From contig NW_008705562.1 of NCBI RefSeq assembly GCF_000186865.1, positions 166,539 to 196,241 of the forward strand: a stretch of 29,703 nucleotides of DNA, read 5' to 3'. Position 1 is the stretch's first letter, and every line of letters begins with the position of its first letter. A program made the position numbers and the translations under genes. This document shows positions 1 to 8,408 of the stretch, one piece after another. The notes beneath the pieces were generated by a model, which saw only the letters and a list, made by a program, of their open reading frames with translations, made no database searches and was not told the DNA's origin. The DNA is from Aureococcus anophagefferens. Lineage: Eukaryota; Sar; Pelagophyceae; Pelagomonadales; Pelagomonadaceae.

Positions 1-40
1 TTCTGATCACCTCAGCGCTCGGCACCTTCCCTCGCGCACA

Positions 41-66
41 GCCCCGACTGGTAGCCCCGACTGGTG
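41..66. repeat. 13-bp tandem duplication
   Basis: GCCCCGACTGGT(A/G) occurs twice head-to-tail about 60 bp upstream of the first ATG. It may lie in the promoter or 5' UTR of the GATA-finger gene. Nothing else is recognisable in bases 1-123. Confidence 0.6.
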
Positions 67-123
67 GGTATGGCCAGCGCACCCAGGGCTTCCCCACACG
101 ACTGGACCGCCTAAGACCGAACC

Positions 124-1866
124 ATGGGCGCCCAGGCCTCCGCGCCGGAGCACCCGAAGAAACGCGCGAGCGGCCGGTCGACGACGCCCCCGCCGCCGCC
201 CCCCAAGCCCCTCTTCAAGCAGCACCCGAACTCGCCCCTGGAGCTGCGCTGGCGCGAGGCCCTCGCCGCGAGCCAGGCGAACGAGATGCGGCGGCGCGCG
301 TCCGTGCGCGTGGCCGCGGACGTCGAGGCGGACCTCGTGTCGAACCGCATCGAGATGCTCCGGGAGCGGCTCGGCGCGCCGCCCGCGTTCGTCGAGGCCG
401 TCCTCGAGGACCGGAGCCTCGGCGACTGGGACCACGTCGTCGTCGCGCTCGAGCGCAAGGAGCTCGAGCTCCGGGAGACGGGCCGGGGCGCGGACGACGC
501 GGAGATGGAGGGGCTCAAGCGCTGGCTCGACGCGCTCCACTCGGAGCGGCCGCCCGCGGCGGCGCCTAGCCGCCAGTCCTCCGGCGACGACTCGGGCCGC
601 GGCGCCTGGTCCTGCGAGCTCTGCGGCAAGCGGAAGACGCTCCACCGCATGGCCGGGCCCGACGGGCCGAACACGCTCTGCAACGCGTGCGGCACGCGCT
701 ACGCCAAGGGCCGGCCGCCGCCGCTCGTCGCCGCGCGGCTCGAGGGCCTCGAGAAGCGCCTCGGCCGGCCCCCGGCGGCCGTGCGGGCCATCCTCGCGGG
801 GAACCCGGACGCGGAGACGGCCCTCGCGGCGCTCGAGGCGCGCGCGCGCGAGCTCCGCGGCGGCGCCGGCGACGCGGGCGACGCCCGGGGCGGGAAAAGT
901 GTGCTTCAACGTCGCTTCAACATGAGGGTTCCGCGCGCGACTGTTCCAGAGAAACGATCCACGCGTCGAGAGCGCTCCGAGAGATCATCGCTCGTCCAAG
1001 AATGAGCCGAAACGAGTGGAACATGACCGAGATGGGAGCCTTTGAAGTTGGGAATTTCGCACTCTTCAGGCGACGCCGCGGGCGTCGAGCGGTGGCGCGC
1101 GGCCCTCGAGGCGCTCCTCGGGCCCGCCGCCGCCGGCGGCCCCGCGGCGGCGGCCGTCTCCGACGACGAGCGCGCCGCCGCGCCGCCGGGCGCGGCCGCG
1201 GAGACCGCGCGCGCCGCCGCGTCCGGCATCGAGGGCGCGTCCGGGATCGAGGGCCGCCTCGCGGAGCTCGAGGGCGCGCTCGCGGCGCGCGACGAGGCCC
1301 AGGCGAAGCACGCCGACGACCTCCGCGCGCTCCAGGGCCAGCTCGCCGCGCAGCGGCGCGCGAGCGCGCGCCTCGAGGCCGAGCTCAAGACCCAGCGCGG
1401 CGCCGCGCGCGAGCCGGACGAGTCGCCGTGGCGCCTCGTCGGCGCCGCCGACGCGCCGCCGAGCCCCCCGCCGCGGTGGCCGTTCCGCGACGTCGAGTTC
1501 TCGCGGCCGCGGCCCGTGTCGCCCCTGTCGCAGCTCCGGCTCCTCGTCTGCGCCGGCGGCATGGGCGAGGAGCTCTTCTGCGCCGGCGACCTCGGGACCG
1601 ACTTCGTCTGCACGCGCCAGGCCGAGGGCTTCGACCGGCCGCCGGAGGACCACGGCGCCTGCGGCGCCGACGCGCCCTACCTCTCGCGCGACGGGGACCA
1701 CGTCTACGAGGACCTCGACGTCGAGATCCCCCTCACGGTCGAGGAGCGCGACCTCCAGCCCCAGGCGCCCCGGCGGACGGCCGTCAGCGAGACGGACTAC
1801 GACCCGCGCGGCCCGGGCGACGCCCGCGTCATGGAGAGCGAGTACGACCCGCGGAGCTTCTACTGA
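124..1866 (+). CDS. GATA-type zinc-finger protein, two exons
   Basis: Exons 124-877 and 1070-1866 join to a 516-aa protein; the 192-nt intron is an introner with a GC donor. The finger CELC...CNAC (about residues 164-189) has CX2CX18CX2C spacing, the GATA pattern, so DNA binding is likely; target and partners are unknown. A repeated helical module flanks it: 'RERLGAPPAFVEAVL' before and 'EKRLGRPPAAVRAIL' after, each followed by an ALE...ELR helix. Exon 2 continues with an Ala/Glu-rich probable coiled coil (residues ~255-345) and an acidic Tyr-rich tail with TDYDPR and SEYDPR. The ATG at 124 has an A at -3 (accATGG). Splicing is needed to link finger and tail, since the exon 1 frame otherwise runs into the introner and stops at about 1005. 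The finger call is firm; transcription-factor status is inferred. Confidence 0.88.
886..1069 (+). mobile_element. Introner element, family B, copy 1
   Basis: This 184-bp element is flanked by perfect 8-bp duplications GCGACGCC at 878-885 and 1070-1077. The intron is 878-1069: donor GC is the first two bases of the left duplication, acceptor AG is the end of the element. It closely matches the copy at 17041-17232 and shares the core TCGTCCAARAATSAGCCGAA with family A. The right terminus is eroded: the TTGCTGCCC of the other copy is missing, so only a short terminal inverted match remains. It lies in the sense orientation of its host gene. Confidence 0.9.
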
Positions 1867-1950
1867 GGAGGAGCCCCCTAACCTGTGCCTCTGTCACACG
1901 TCCCAAAAACGGCACCGTGAACGGCAAATTGAAGCTTCGGGACGAACAAG

Positions 1951-4278
1951 ATGGCGGGGCTGCTCGTCGTCGCGGCTTTCCTCGTCGGCGTCGCGTCGGG
2001 GCGGCGCCTCGGCGTGGCCGTGGCCGACGACGCGTCCTACGCCGTCACGCTCGACGGCGCCGCCTGGCTGCGGTCGGCGCCGCTGGCCGTGTTCGTGGAC
2101 GGCCGCTGGTGGACGGGCGCGGACCTGCGGCGCGACGGGCCCGTGGCCCGCCGCGGCGGCGCCGCCACGCAGCGGTGGATCGCGAACGCGACGACCGTCG
2201 AGACGGCCGTCGTCGACGCGGGCGACGACGTGCTCGTCTTCGAGACGCGGTTCCCGAACGGCGCGGCCGGCACGCGGAGCGGCGTCGCGGACGTGCCCGG
2301 CGGCTGGACGGGCGACAAGGCGCGGCGCGGCGTCGGTTCCGTGTGTTTCCGCGTGCCATCGTGGTTCTTTTAGGGCCTCTTCGCGCCGATCGCGGGCCAC
2401 CCGGCCGTCGACTTCGGCGGTTCGATGCCCCGCGCGGTGACGTGGCAGAACAACTTCGTCGAGCAGCAGGTCGGCGTCGACGACCTGAACCGCGGCGTCT
2501 TCGGCGGGCCCGTCGTCCTCCTCGACGGGGGCGACGCCGTCGTCTTCGGGTCGACGGCGGACCACGCGAAGCACTGGGCCACGTACCAGAACGGGTCCTC
2601 GTGGGCGCTGGGCCCGAGCTCGGAGCTCCTGGCGCTGCCCGCGAACTTCTCCTTCCGCACCGTCGTCGCGCGCGCCCGCGGCGTCACGGCGGCGGTCAAG
2701 AAGTACGGCGACTGGGTGCTCCGCGACGCGAAGACGGACCGGGCCGCGGCCCTGGCGGCGGACGTCGTCGTCAACGGCCTGGGCTACTGGACGGACAACG
2801 GGGCCGTCTACTACGGCGACGCGTGGAAGCACGACCTGGCCGCCATGGCCGCGCCGCACGCGACGATGGAGGCCGCGGCCGTCGCCGTCGCGGACGCGCT
2901 GCGGCGGGACGGCGTCGCGCTCGCCTACTGGCAGTGGGACGACTGGTGGTACCCGGGCGAGGCGGTCTACGTCGACTGCGTCGACGCGTGGACCATGCTC
3001 CCGCGCGCGTTCCCGTCCGGGGGCCTCGCGGACATGCGCCGGCGCCTCGGCGTGCCCTTCCTGCTCTACATGCCCTACGTCTGCCGGAACGCGTCCGGCT
3101 TCGGTAATTGGACGTTCCTCACGCCCGACGACTGCGGCTGGGACTGCGAGGGCACGCTCGTCGACGCGCGCGAGTCCGAGGCGTTCCACGGCGCGCTCTT
3201 CGAAAAGTACGGCGAGGCGACGAGCGACCGGGGGCTCGTCGCGTACGAGCAGGACTTCATGGTGACGAACTTCTTGAAGACGCGCAAGTACCGTCAGGTG
3301 CTCGGCGAGTACGAGCGCTGGTTCGCGGGCATGGCCGCGGCCGCGGCGGACCGCGAGATCCCGCTCCAGCTCTGCATGGCCATGCCGTCCGACGCCATCC
3401 TCGCGGCCAAGGCGGACTGGGCGACGAACGCGCGCGCGTCCGACGACTACGCGCTCCCGTCGAACCTGCCGTCGTTCGGCGGCGGCGCGTTGCTGCTCTG
3501 GGCGCTCGGGCTCCGGCCGTCGAAGGACACCTTCTGGACGACGTCGAACTCGTCGAAGCGCGCCTACGCGCCGGGCGCGAACCCCGGGACGAACGTGGAG
3601 CTCAACGCCATCGTCGCCGCGACGTCGACGGGGCCCGTCGGCATCGGCGACGCCGCGGGCGAGACGGACGCGGCGCTCGTCGCCCGGACGTGCGCCGCAG
3701 GCGGCGCGCTGCTCCAGCCGGCGAAGCCCCTGACGCCCCTGGACCGCACCTACGCGGCCTCGTGGCGCGGCGGCGAAGCCTGGGGGTCCCACGTCGCCGC
3801 GGGGTCCTCCGCGGCGTACCTGACGCTCGCGTTCTCCGTGGGCGGCAACGCGACGCTCGCGGCGGCCGACTTCTACCCCGCGGCGGCGGCGCGGGACTGG
3901 GTCCACCGCGCGTGGCACGCGGCGCCCTGCGCCGACGGCGCCGACGCGCTCGCGTCGGGCTGCGTGACCGCGGAGTTCCCGGCGCTCGGGCCGTCGACGG
4001 ACCGCGGCGGCGGGCGGCCCTACGACTACTGGCTCTCCTACCCGGCCGACGGCGCGACGTGGCTGCTCCTCGGCGAGCTCGACAAGTTCGTGCCCCTCGC
4101 CGGCCGCCGCTTCGCGAAAGTCACAGAGACCGGCGCGCGCCTCGACGTCGCGCTCCGCGGCTCGCCCGGGGAGGTCGTCGCCGTGACGGCGCTCGAGCGA
4201 AACGGCGGCGGCTGGACGGCCCGCGTCCGCGAGGTCACCTTCGAGACGGGCGACGCCGCCCTCGCCTTCGGCTCCTAA
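1951..4278 (+). CDS. Secreted glycoside hydrolase, clan GH-D-like (GH36/raffinose synthase-like)
   Basis: The N-terminus MAGLLVVAAFLVGVASG is a signal peptide. The frame stops at 2371-2373 inside a short intron ending in TTTTAG at 2373. Donor candidates are GC at 2320 (AAG|GC, 54 nt), GT at 2332 or GT at 2341; all keep frame. With 2320 the product is 757 aa. The barrel carries YWQWDDWWYPG, then GLVAYEQDFM (Asp ~417, candidate nucleophile) and RASDDY (Asp ~480, candidate acid/base), arranged as in GH36/SIP-type alpha-galactosidases and raffinose synthases. Several NxS/T sequons and scattered Cys fit a secretory protein. Substrate cannot be read from sequence; alpha-galactoside hydrolysis or transfer is the best guess. 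It converges with the next gene, 96 bp apart. Confidence 0.72.
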
Positions 4279-4374
4279 TTACGCGTTCCTCGGTCGCCCC
4301 GGGGCCCGGCCCGACGGCGCGCGCGGACCCGCGCCGGCGCGCGCGGAGCCACGTCCGCGCCGGCGCGCCCGCGC

Positions 4375-4725
4375 CTAGGGCTGCTTGACGTTGCCGTTCT
4401 CGTCGAGGCCGAACTCCTCCCAGAGCTCCGGCGCGAGCACGTCTTTGAGATCGTAGCCCTCCCCGACTGTGAACGGGGACGGCGTGGCCTTGCCGAACCG
4501 GTCCACCTTGTACTCTATGCCGGAGCCCTCCATCTCCCAGTCCTCGTCGTCGCCGCACCGATCCTCGTCGGACCGCCGCTTGCCGTAGGCGCGCAGCGGC
4601 GCGAGGCGCGGCGCGGCGCTGCTTTGGAGGGTCGCCGTCCGCGGCGCGTGGAGCGCCGCGACGGGCGCGACGCAGAGCGCCGCGGCGATGAATGTAGTAG
4701 CGTGCATGCTGCGACGAGTTTGCAC
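4375..4725 (-). CDS. Small putative plastid-targeted protein, unknown function
   Basis: This single exon encodes 116 aa. A hydrophobic leader (HATTFIAAALCVAPVAA) ends at ALHAPR, followed by a Ser/Ala/Arg-rich stretch, which resembles a bipartite plastid signal except that Leu replaces the usual Phe at the cleavage site. The mature part is acidic and small (DEDRCGDDEDWEMEG, then GYDLKDVLAPELWEEFGLDENG). I recognise no family. A second Met at 4707 gives a cleaner signal peptide and may be the true start. The gene is tail-to-tail with the glycosidase. Existence is well supported by the leader and by clean stops; function unknown. Confidence 0.6.
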   Translation of the reverse strand: MQTRRSMHATTFIAAALCVAPVAALHAPRTATLQSSAAPRLAPLRAYGKRRSDEDRCGDDEDWEMEGSGIEYKVDRFGKATPSPFTVGEGYDLKDVLAPELWEEFGLDENGNVKQP

Positions 4726-5042
4726 TCGTTGGTCGCCTGCCGCGCGGCGAGACGGCTGGTGACAGTGTCAAATCCTTCGGCTGCGCGCGGACCTCGATGG
4801 ATGGGCTCGGCCCGGGGATCCGGAGCTTTCTCCGGAGGCGTACTCGACGCGGTACGCGCGAGCGCGTCGCAACCGCGCCGAGACAGGCCGGAGACAGCGC
4901 GAGGCCTCCGCCGCGCGCCTCCGCGATGCGCCACACGTACGCGGCGACGACGCCCCGAGGGCGGAAGCGCGCCGCGCCTCCGAGTACTCTATGCCCTCCG
5001 GCGCGGCCGCGATGTACGAAGCGCGAAGGGCGGGGCGCGCGC
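4726..5042. other. Intergenic, no gene seen
   Basis: These 317 GC-rich bases separate two minus-strand genes and should contain the promoter of the downstream small plastid protein. A short hairpin TCCGGAG-cttt-CTCCGGA lies near 4820. Open frames here have low-complexity Arg/Ala composition and look like GC-driven shadows. Confidence 0.4.
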
Positions 5043-5431
5043 TCAGACGTAGGGCGGCGGCTGCGACGCGGCGGGCTGCGCGTAGACGGGCGGCGGGGCG
5101 CCCTGCTGCACGACGACGGGCGGGGGCTGCTGGACCACTGCGGCGGGGCGCGGCGCGGCGCTCTCGGACGCGCGCGCGCGCGGGCGAAGCCTCGGGCGCC
5201 GGCGCCGCGCCGTAGACGGGCTGCGGTTGTCGCGGCGGCGGCGGCGGCGGCGGCTCGCGGAAGCACATGGCGCAGAGGCCGCAGAGGCAGATCATCTCGC
5301 ACAGCAGCCCAAAGGGGCCGAAGCCCGGGCCGTGGCCTAAATCGCGCGCGTCCCGGGGCCGGCGCCTCTCGCGCGCGCGCACCGAACCCATGGCCGTGGC
5401 CGAACCCGTGGCCGTGCGCGCCCTTGCCCAT
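5043..5431 (-). CDS. Small Gly/His-, Cys- and Pro-rich protein
   Basis: Exon 1 (5431-5383) encodes MGKGAHGHGFGHGHGFG. A 46-nt GT-AG intron (5382-5337, ending ATTTAG) leads to exon 2, continuing in phase as HGPGFGPFGLLCEMICLC and then GLCAMCFREP. The product therefore has a Gly/His/Phe N-terminus, a short hydrophobic Cys-rich segment that could be membrane-embedded or palmitoylated, and a Pro/Gln-rich tail. The tail ends in a PPPYV stop, but that frame is offset by one base from the start of exon 2. The shift lies within or beside a CG dinucleotide run near 5170-5186, so one unit of slippage, a sequencing error, or a tiny intron could explain it. Neither family nor function is recognised. The gene is head-to-head with the KEN-box gene across about 240 bp. 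Confidence 0.55.
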
Positions 5432-5669
5432 GGTGCTGCTGTTGCAATTGGGGGCTGCGGACAATGCGGACGCTTTGGATGGCGCAGCGTGTTGCTCGAC
5501 TATTGTTGCAGCAACATCTACCTGATGGGTGTTTGAACCGCTTTTGAAGTTCTGTGAGATTTGGCGCCATCGTACCTCACGGCCTTCGGACGCGTCAAAC
5601 CCGCAAACCACACGCCTCGAACCTCAGCCGGTGCATCCATCAAAAAGCGCGACGCCCCCGCGAGCGACG
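5432..5669. promoter_or_regulatory. Probable bidirectional promoter region
   Basis: This 238-bp interval lies between divergent start codons and is less GC-rich than its surroundings. It contains an inverted CCAAT-like sequence (CCCCCAATTGCAAC on the minus strand near 5450). Assignment as a promoter rests on position only. Confidence 0.35.
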
Positions 5670-6605
5670 ATGATCGGCACGGTCGTCCACGAGCAGTCGG
5701 AGAGCCTCTGGGCGAGCGACGACTACGGCCATTGGGACCCCGCCGACGCCTTCTCCGACGGCGCGTCCGACGCGTCGGACGACGACGCCGCGTCCCGCGC
5801 GCGCGGCGCGTCGCCGCCGGTGCCCATCACGCCCCGCGACGACAAGGGCACCGACGACAAGGAGAACCGGCCGCCGCACGTCTCGCCCGACTCGGTCGCG
5901 GACCTCGACCGCGCGCTCGACGCCTTCGACGCCGCCGACGCCGAGGTCGCGGCCATGGGCCTCGGCGGGTCTCGCGGCGCGGCCTCGTTCCGCGAGGCGT
6001 CCGACGCCATGGGCCTCGGCGGGTCTCGCGGCGCGGCCTCGCTCCGCGAGGCGTCCGCGCGGCGCTCGGACCCCTACGCGATGGCGTCGCGCCTCGCGCG
6101 GCTGCCGTCCGACGCCATGGGCCTCGGCGGCCGCCACGCGTGCGCGAACTCGTTCCGCGAGTCGTCCGCGGCGCTCCTCTCGCCGCCGGCGTCGCCGCGC
6201 GTCCGGTCCGAGCCCGCGTCGCCGGACTGGGCGCGGACCCGCGGCGGCGACCTCCGCGACCTCATCTTCTCCCTCGACGACCACGCGGACCCGCGCGAGG
6301 TCCGCGGCTCCTGCGCGCGCTGCGGCGACCCCGTGCTCCGGAGCCAGCGGCGGTCGCGCACCGGCCGGACCTACACGCACGAGTGCTGCCCGCGGCTCCT
6401 CGCCGTCGCCGCCGAGACGGGCCGCCTCCACGCGGAGGCGCTCGCCGTCGAGGCCGAGGAGCGCGCGCGGCCCGCGGGCGCGCTCGACGTCGCCTTCAAG
6501 AAGCTCTCCTTCTCCCGCTACACGGACGACCGCCCGGGCCACTTCCCCGACGCCGACTGGGACGTGCCCGTCCGCGACGACTGGAAGCTCCCCGCGTCCC
6601 TCTAG
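5670..6605 (+). CDS. KEN-box protein with C-terminal CxxC...CC cluster, unknown
   Basis: From ATG 5670 (MIGTVVHEQSE) this is a 311-aa single-exon protein; the frame is open upstream to 5529 but those residues look like untranslated leader. It has an acidic Ser/Asp-rich N-terminus, a KEN motif in DDKENRPPH (~residues 66-68), and RxxL sequences such as RALDA and RLARL. A 16-17-residue block, MGLGGSRGAAS(F/L)REAS, is duplicated head-to-tail with a third degenerate copy (MGLGGRHACANSFRES). SP-rich segments (SPPASPRV, EPASPDW) look like CDK-type sites. CARCGDPVL...THECCPRLL resembles half of a zinc ribbon. KEN, D-box and SP sites together suggest a cell-cycle-regulated APC/C substrate; that is inference and no homologue is recognised. 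Confidence 0.65.
   Translation: MIGTVVHEQSESLWASDDYGHWDPADAFSDGASDASDDDAASRARGASPPVPITPRDDKGTDDKENRPPHVSPDSVADLDRALDAFDAADAEVAAMGLGGSRGAASFREASDAMGLGGSRGAASLREASARRSDPYAMASRLARLPSDAMGLGGRHACANSFRESSAALLSPPASPRVRSEPASPDWARTRGGDLRDLIFSLDDHADPREVRGSCARCGDPVLRSQRRSRTGRTYTHECCPRLLAVAAETGRLHAEALAVEAEERARPAGALDVAFKKLSFSRYTDDRPGHFPDADWDVPVRDDWKLPASL
5956..6054 (+). repeat. In-frame tandem duplication of ~48-51 bp
   Basis: Two nearly identical units starting ATGGGCCTCGGCGGGTCTCG (5956 and 6007) encode the MGLGGSRGAAS.REAS block. A third, diverged copy begins at 6117. The near identity of the first two suggests recent duplication. Confidence 0.7.
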
Positions 6606-6933
6606 GCGCCCGACTCCGTCCCCCGAAGTCCCCCGACACCACCCCCGGCGGCGTCTGCCCCGGAAGACCCCCGAACGCGCGCGACGATAAGACCCGCGAG
6701 CCCCGCCGGATGCTCGAGGATAAGGAGGTCGTCGACGGTTAGTCAGCGGCCGTGCGCCGCCGGCTGCTCGGGCGCCGCCGGCTAGCTCGGTTCACCGAGG
6801 TACCCCGCGAACCCCCCGGATACCACCGTCGAACCCCCGGACGAGCACCACCGTCGAGCTTAGACCCGCGCCTCGATCCGCGGCGCGTGCGCGCGACAAA
6901 ACGTCCGAGCTCCCGGCGCTCGCGGCGGCGTCG
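6606..6933. other. Convergent intergenic, no gene seen
   Basis: This 328-bp stretch lies between two convergent genes and has C-rich pyrimidine tracts (CCCCCGA repeats). CACCGTCGA occurs twice near 6825 and 6851. It probably holds both 3' UTRs. I see no coding or RNA gene signal. Confidence 0.4.
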
Positions 6934-7204
6934 TCATCGCTTCTTGCCCGACGGCATCTTCTTCTCCGTGAAGAGCACGTGCTGGCGCACGACCTGCGGC
7001 GGGGCTCCGTCGGTCCGCCCGGCGTCGTCGGCGCCGCGGCGCGCGCGCGCGCGCTCGTCTCGGCGCCGGCGGGCGCACGGGATCGTACTTGACGAACTGG
7101 AGCTTGTGCAGCGTCTTCTGCGGGTTCTTGCGCGTCGTGTAGAAGAAGCCCGTGCCCGCTTCGCTGAGCAGCCGGATCAGGACGGCCTTGCCCTTTTGGC
7201 CCAT
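6934..7204 (-). CDS. MRPL33: Mitochondrial large-subunit ribosomal protein bL33
   Basis: Exons 7204-7079 and 6993-6934 flank an 85-nt GT-AG intron. The 61-aa product begins [20 protein letters not shown], continues [12 protein letters not shown] and ends [15 protein letters not shown], a full-length bL33. The [12 protein letters not shown] core and HVLFTEKKM tail are typical of mitochondrial rather than plastid bL33. It lacks the Cys pairs of zinc-binding bL33 forms. No cleavable presequence is visible, which is common in this short protein. Splicing is needed: unspliced, the frame runs on into Arg-rich junk, whereas splicing joins DP to VVRQHV. It is head-to-head with HisE across 745 bp. Confidence 0.93.
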
Positions 7205-7949
7205 CGCGCGGTGTGTTCTTTTGTCGCGCGCGCGTCCCCGGACGTGGACCGCGGACCGCGCGCGCGCGTCGGCGGCGTCGGCGCGGCGCGGGGCTCGGCG
7301 GGCTCGTCGCCTCGCTGGCTGAGGGCCGCGGAGGAGCTGCCACAAGGCCAGCTCGACAAGGGGGGGGTTTGCTCCGTAGTGGCGCCCCGGCCGACCCCTC
7401 CAGCGCAGCGACGCGGTACTCGAAAGTCACGATCTTGAGCGCGATCGAACCTTCATAGTACCGTCGACTCGGAAACCAAGGGGCACGTCCAACACCATCG
7501 ATGGTGGCGAGATCGGTTGTGCCGGATTTGTCCGTAGGAGCGCGGTGGACGAGCGAGGCCCGTAGGGTGGATTTTGGACCGACACCGAAACGGCGTCTCC
7601 GGCACTCACCAACCGTCCAGGGCGACGCCAGGGGTCATGGGGCGTCGCCCCGACCACAAAAAGCGACCGTTCTGCACCTATACGCAGCGCATGGCTGGCG
7701 CGTATACGCGCGTATTCGTACGTAGGCGGTCCTTTTTCGAGGATATTGTGCCGAGATCGTCGAGTTAGAAAGAGCTTGCTTCACGCGAGCGTAGCCACCG
7801 GACCTCTCCCGGCGCATGCAAAAAAGAGTGACTTTAGACGCCGCCGTCGCGCGACGGCGCCGACCTTGCCGGAGCAACCCCCCCCATCTCGACACCGTGC
7901 CGCTGCAACCAGCGCCGCCGTCGAGTGCTGCCGTCGACGGACCCCGCCG
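7205..7949. other. Palindrome-rich divergent intergenic region
   Basis: Most of this 745-bp region has more A/T than the coding DNA and no convincing gene. It contains a perfect 10-bp hairpin (GGGCGACGCC 7620-7629 with GGCGTCGCCC 7641-7650), an imperfect pair AAAAAGCGACCG (7658) / CGGTCCTTTTT (~7727), and between them TATACGC...GCGTATA (~7680-7708). It must hold the promoters of bL33 and HisE. The nested palindromes could be a small foldback element. Confidence 0.5.
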
Positions 7950-8294
7950 ATGGCCGCGCAGAGTGCGTCGTCGGAGCCGCACGCCCTCGACGCGCTCTGG
8001 GCGACCGTGGAATCGCGGCGCGGCGCCGACCCGTCGTCGAGCTGGACGGCCAAGCTGCTCAGCAAAGGCGTCAACAAGTGCGCCCAAAAGGTCGGCGAGG
8101 AGGCGACGGAGGTCGTCATCGAGGCCGCCGTCGGCAACAAGGCCGGCGTCGTCTCCGAGTCCGCCGACCTGCTCTACCACCTCGAGGTCCTGTGGGCCGC
8201 GACCGGCGTCGCGCCCGCGGACGTCTGGGCGGAGCTCGCGCGCCGCGAGGGCGTCTCCGGCGTCGCCGAGAAGGCGAGCCGGCCGAAGAACTAG
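7950..8294 (+). CDS. hisE: Stand-alone phosphoribosyl-ATP pyrophosphatase (HisE)
   Basis: The protein has 114 aa, about the length of bacterial HisE. The fold signature is complete: [33 protein letters not shown] (metal-binding EExxE type helix) and [14 protein letters not shown], so it should convert phosphoribosyl-ATP to phosphoribosyl-AMP plus pyrophosphate, step two of histidine synthesis. There is no HisI (cyclohydrolase) domain before it, unlike plant HisIE or fungal HIS4 fusions. The frame is open upstream to 7746, adding an Arg-rich, Ser/Thr-containing stretch that could conceivably be a transit peptide, but it has no hydrophobic signal segment; ATG 7950 gives the canonical N-terminus. 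It converges with the sulfatase-like gene, 114 bp apart. Confidence 0.92.
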   Translation: MAAQSASSEPHALDALWATVESRRGADPSSSWTAKLLSKGVNKCAQKVGEEATEVVIEAAVGNKAGVVSESADLLYHLEVLWAATGVAPADVWAELARREGVSGVAEKASRPKN

Positions 8295-8408
8295 GGCGCC
8301 GTAAGCGTCGGTCGCTTCGTCGCGGATGACCCGCGCTTTCGTCGCGGTCTCGCGCGTCGACGGGCGCGCGCCGGTCCGCCCCGGGACGCGGGCGCGGTGG
8401 TCGCTACG

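Noticed and set aside
1894..3918. 674-aa minus-strand open frame opposite the glycosidase
   Set aside because: Arg/Val-rich antisense shadow with no domain; the plus strand has coherent GH motifs and a signal peptide.
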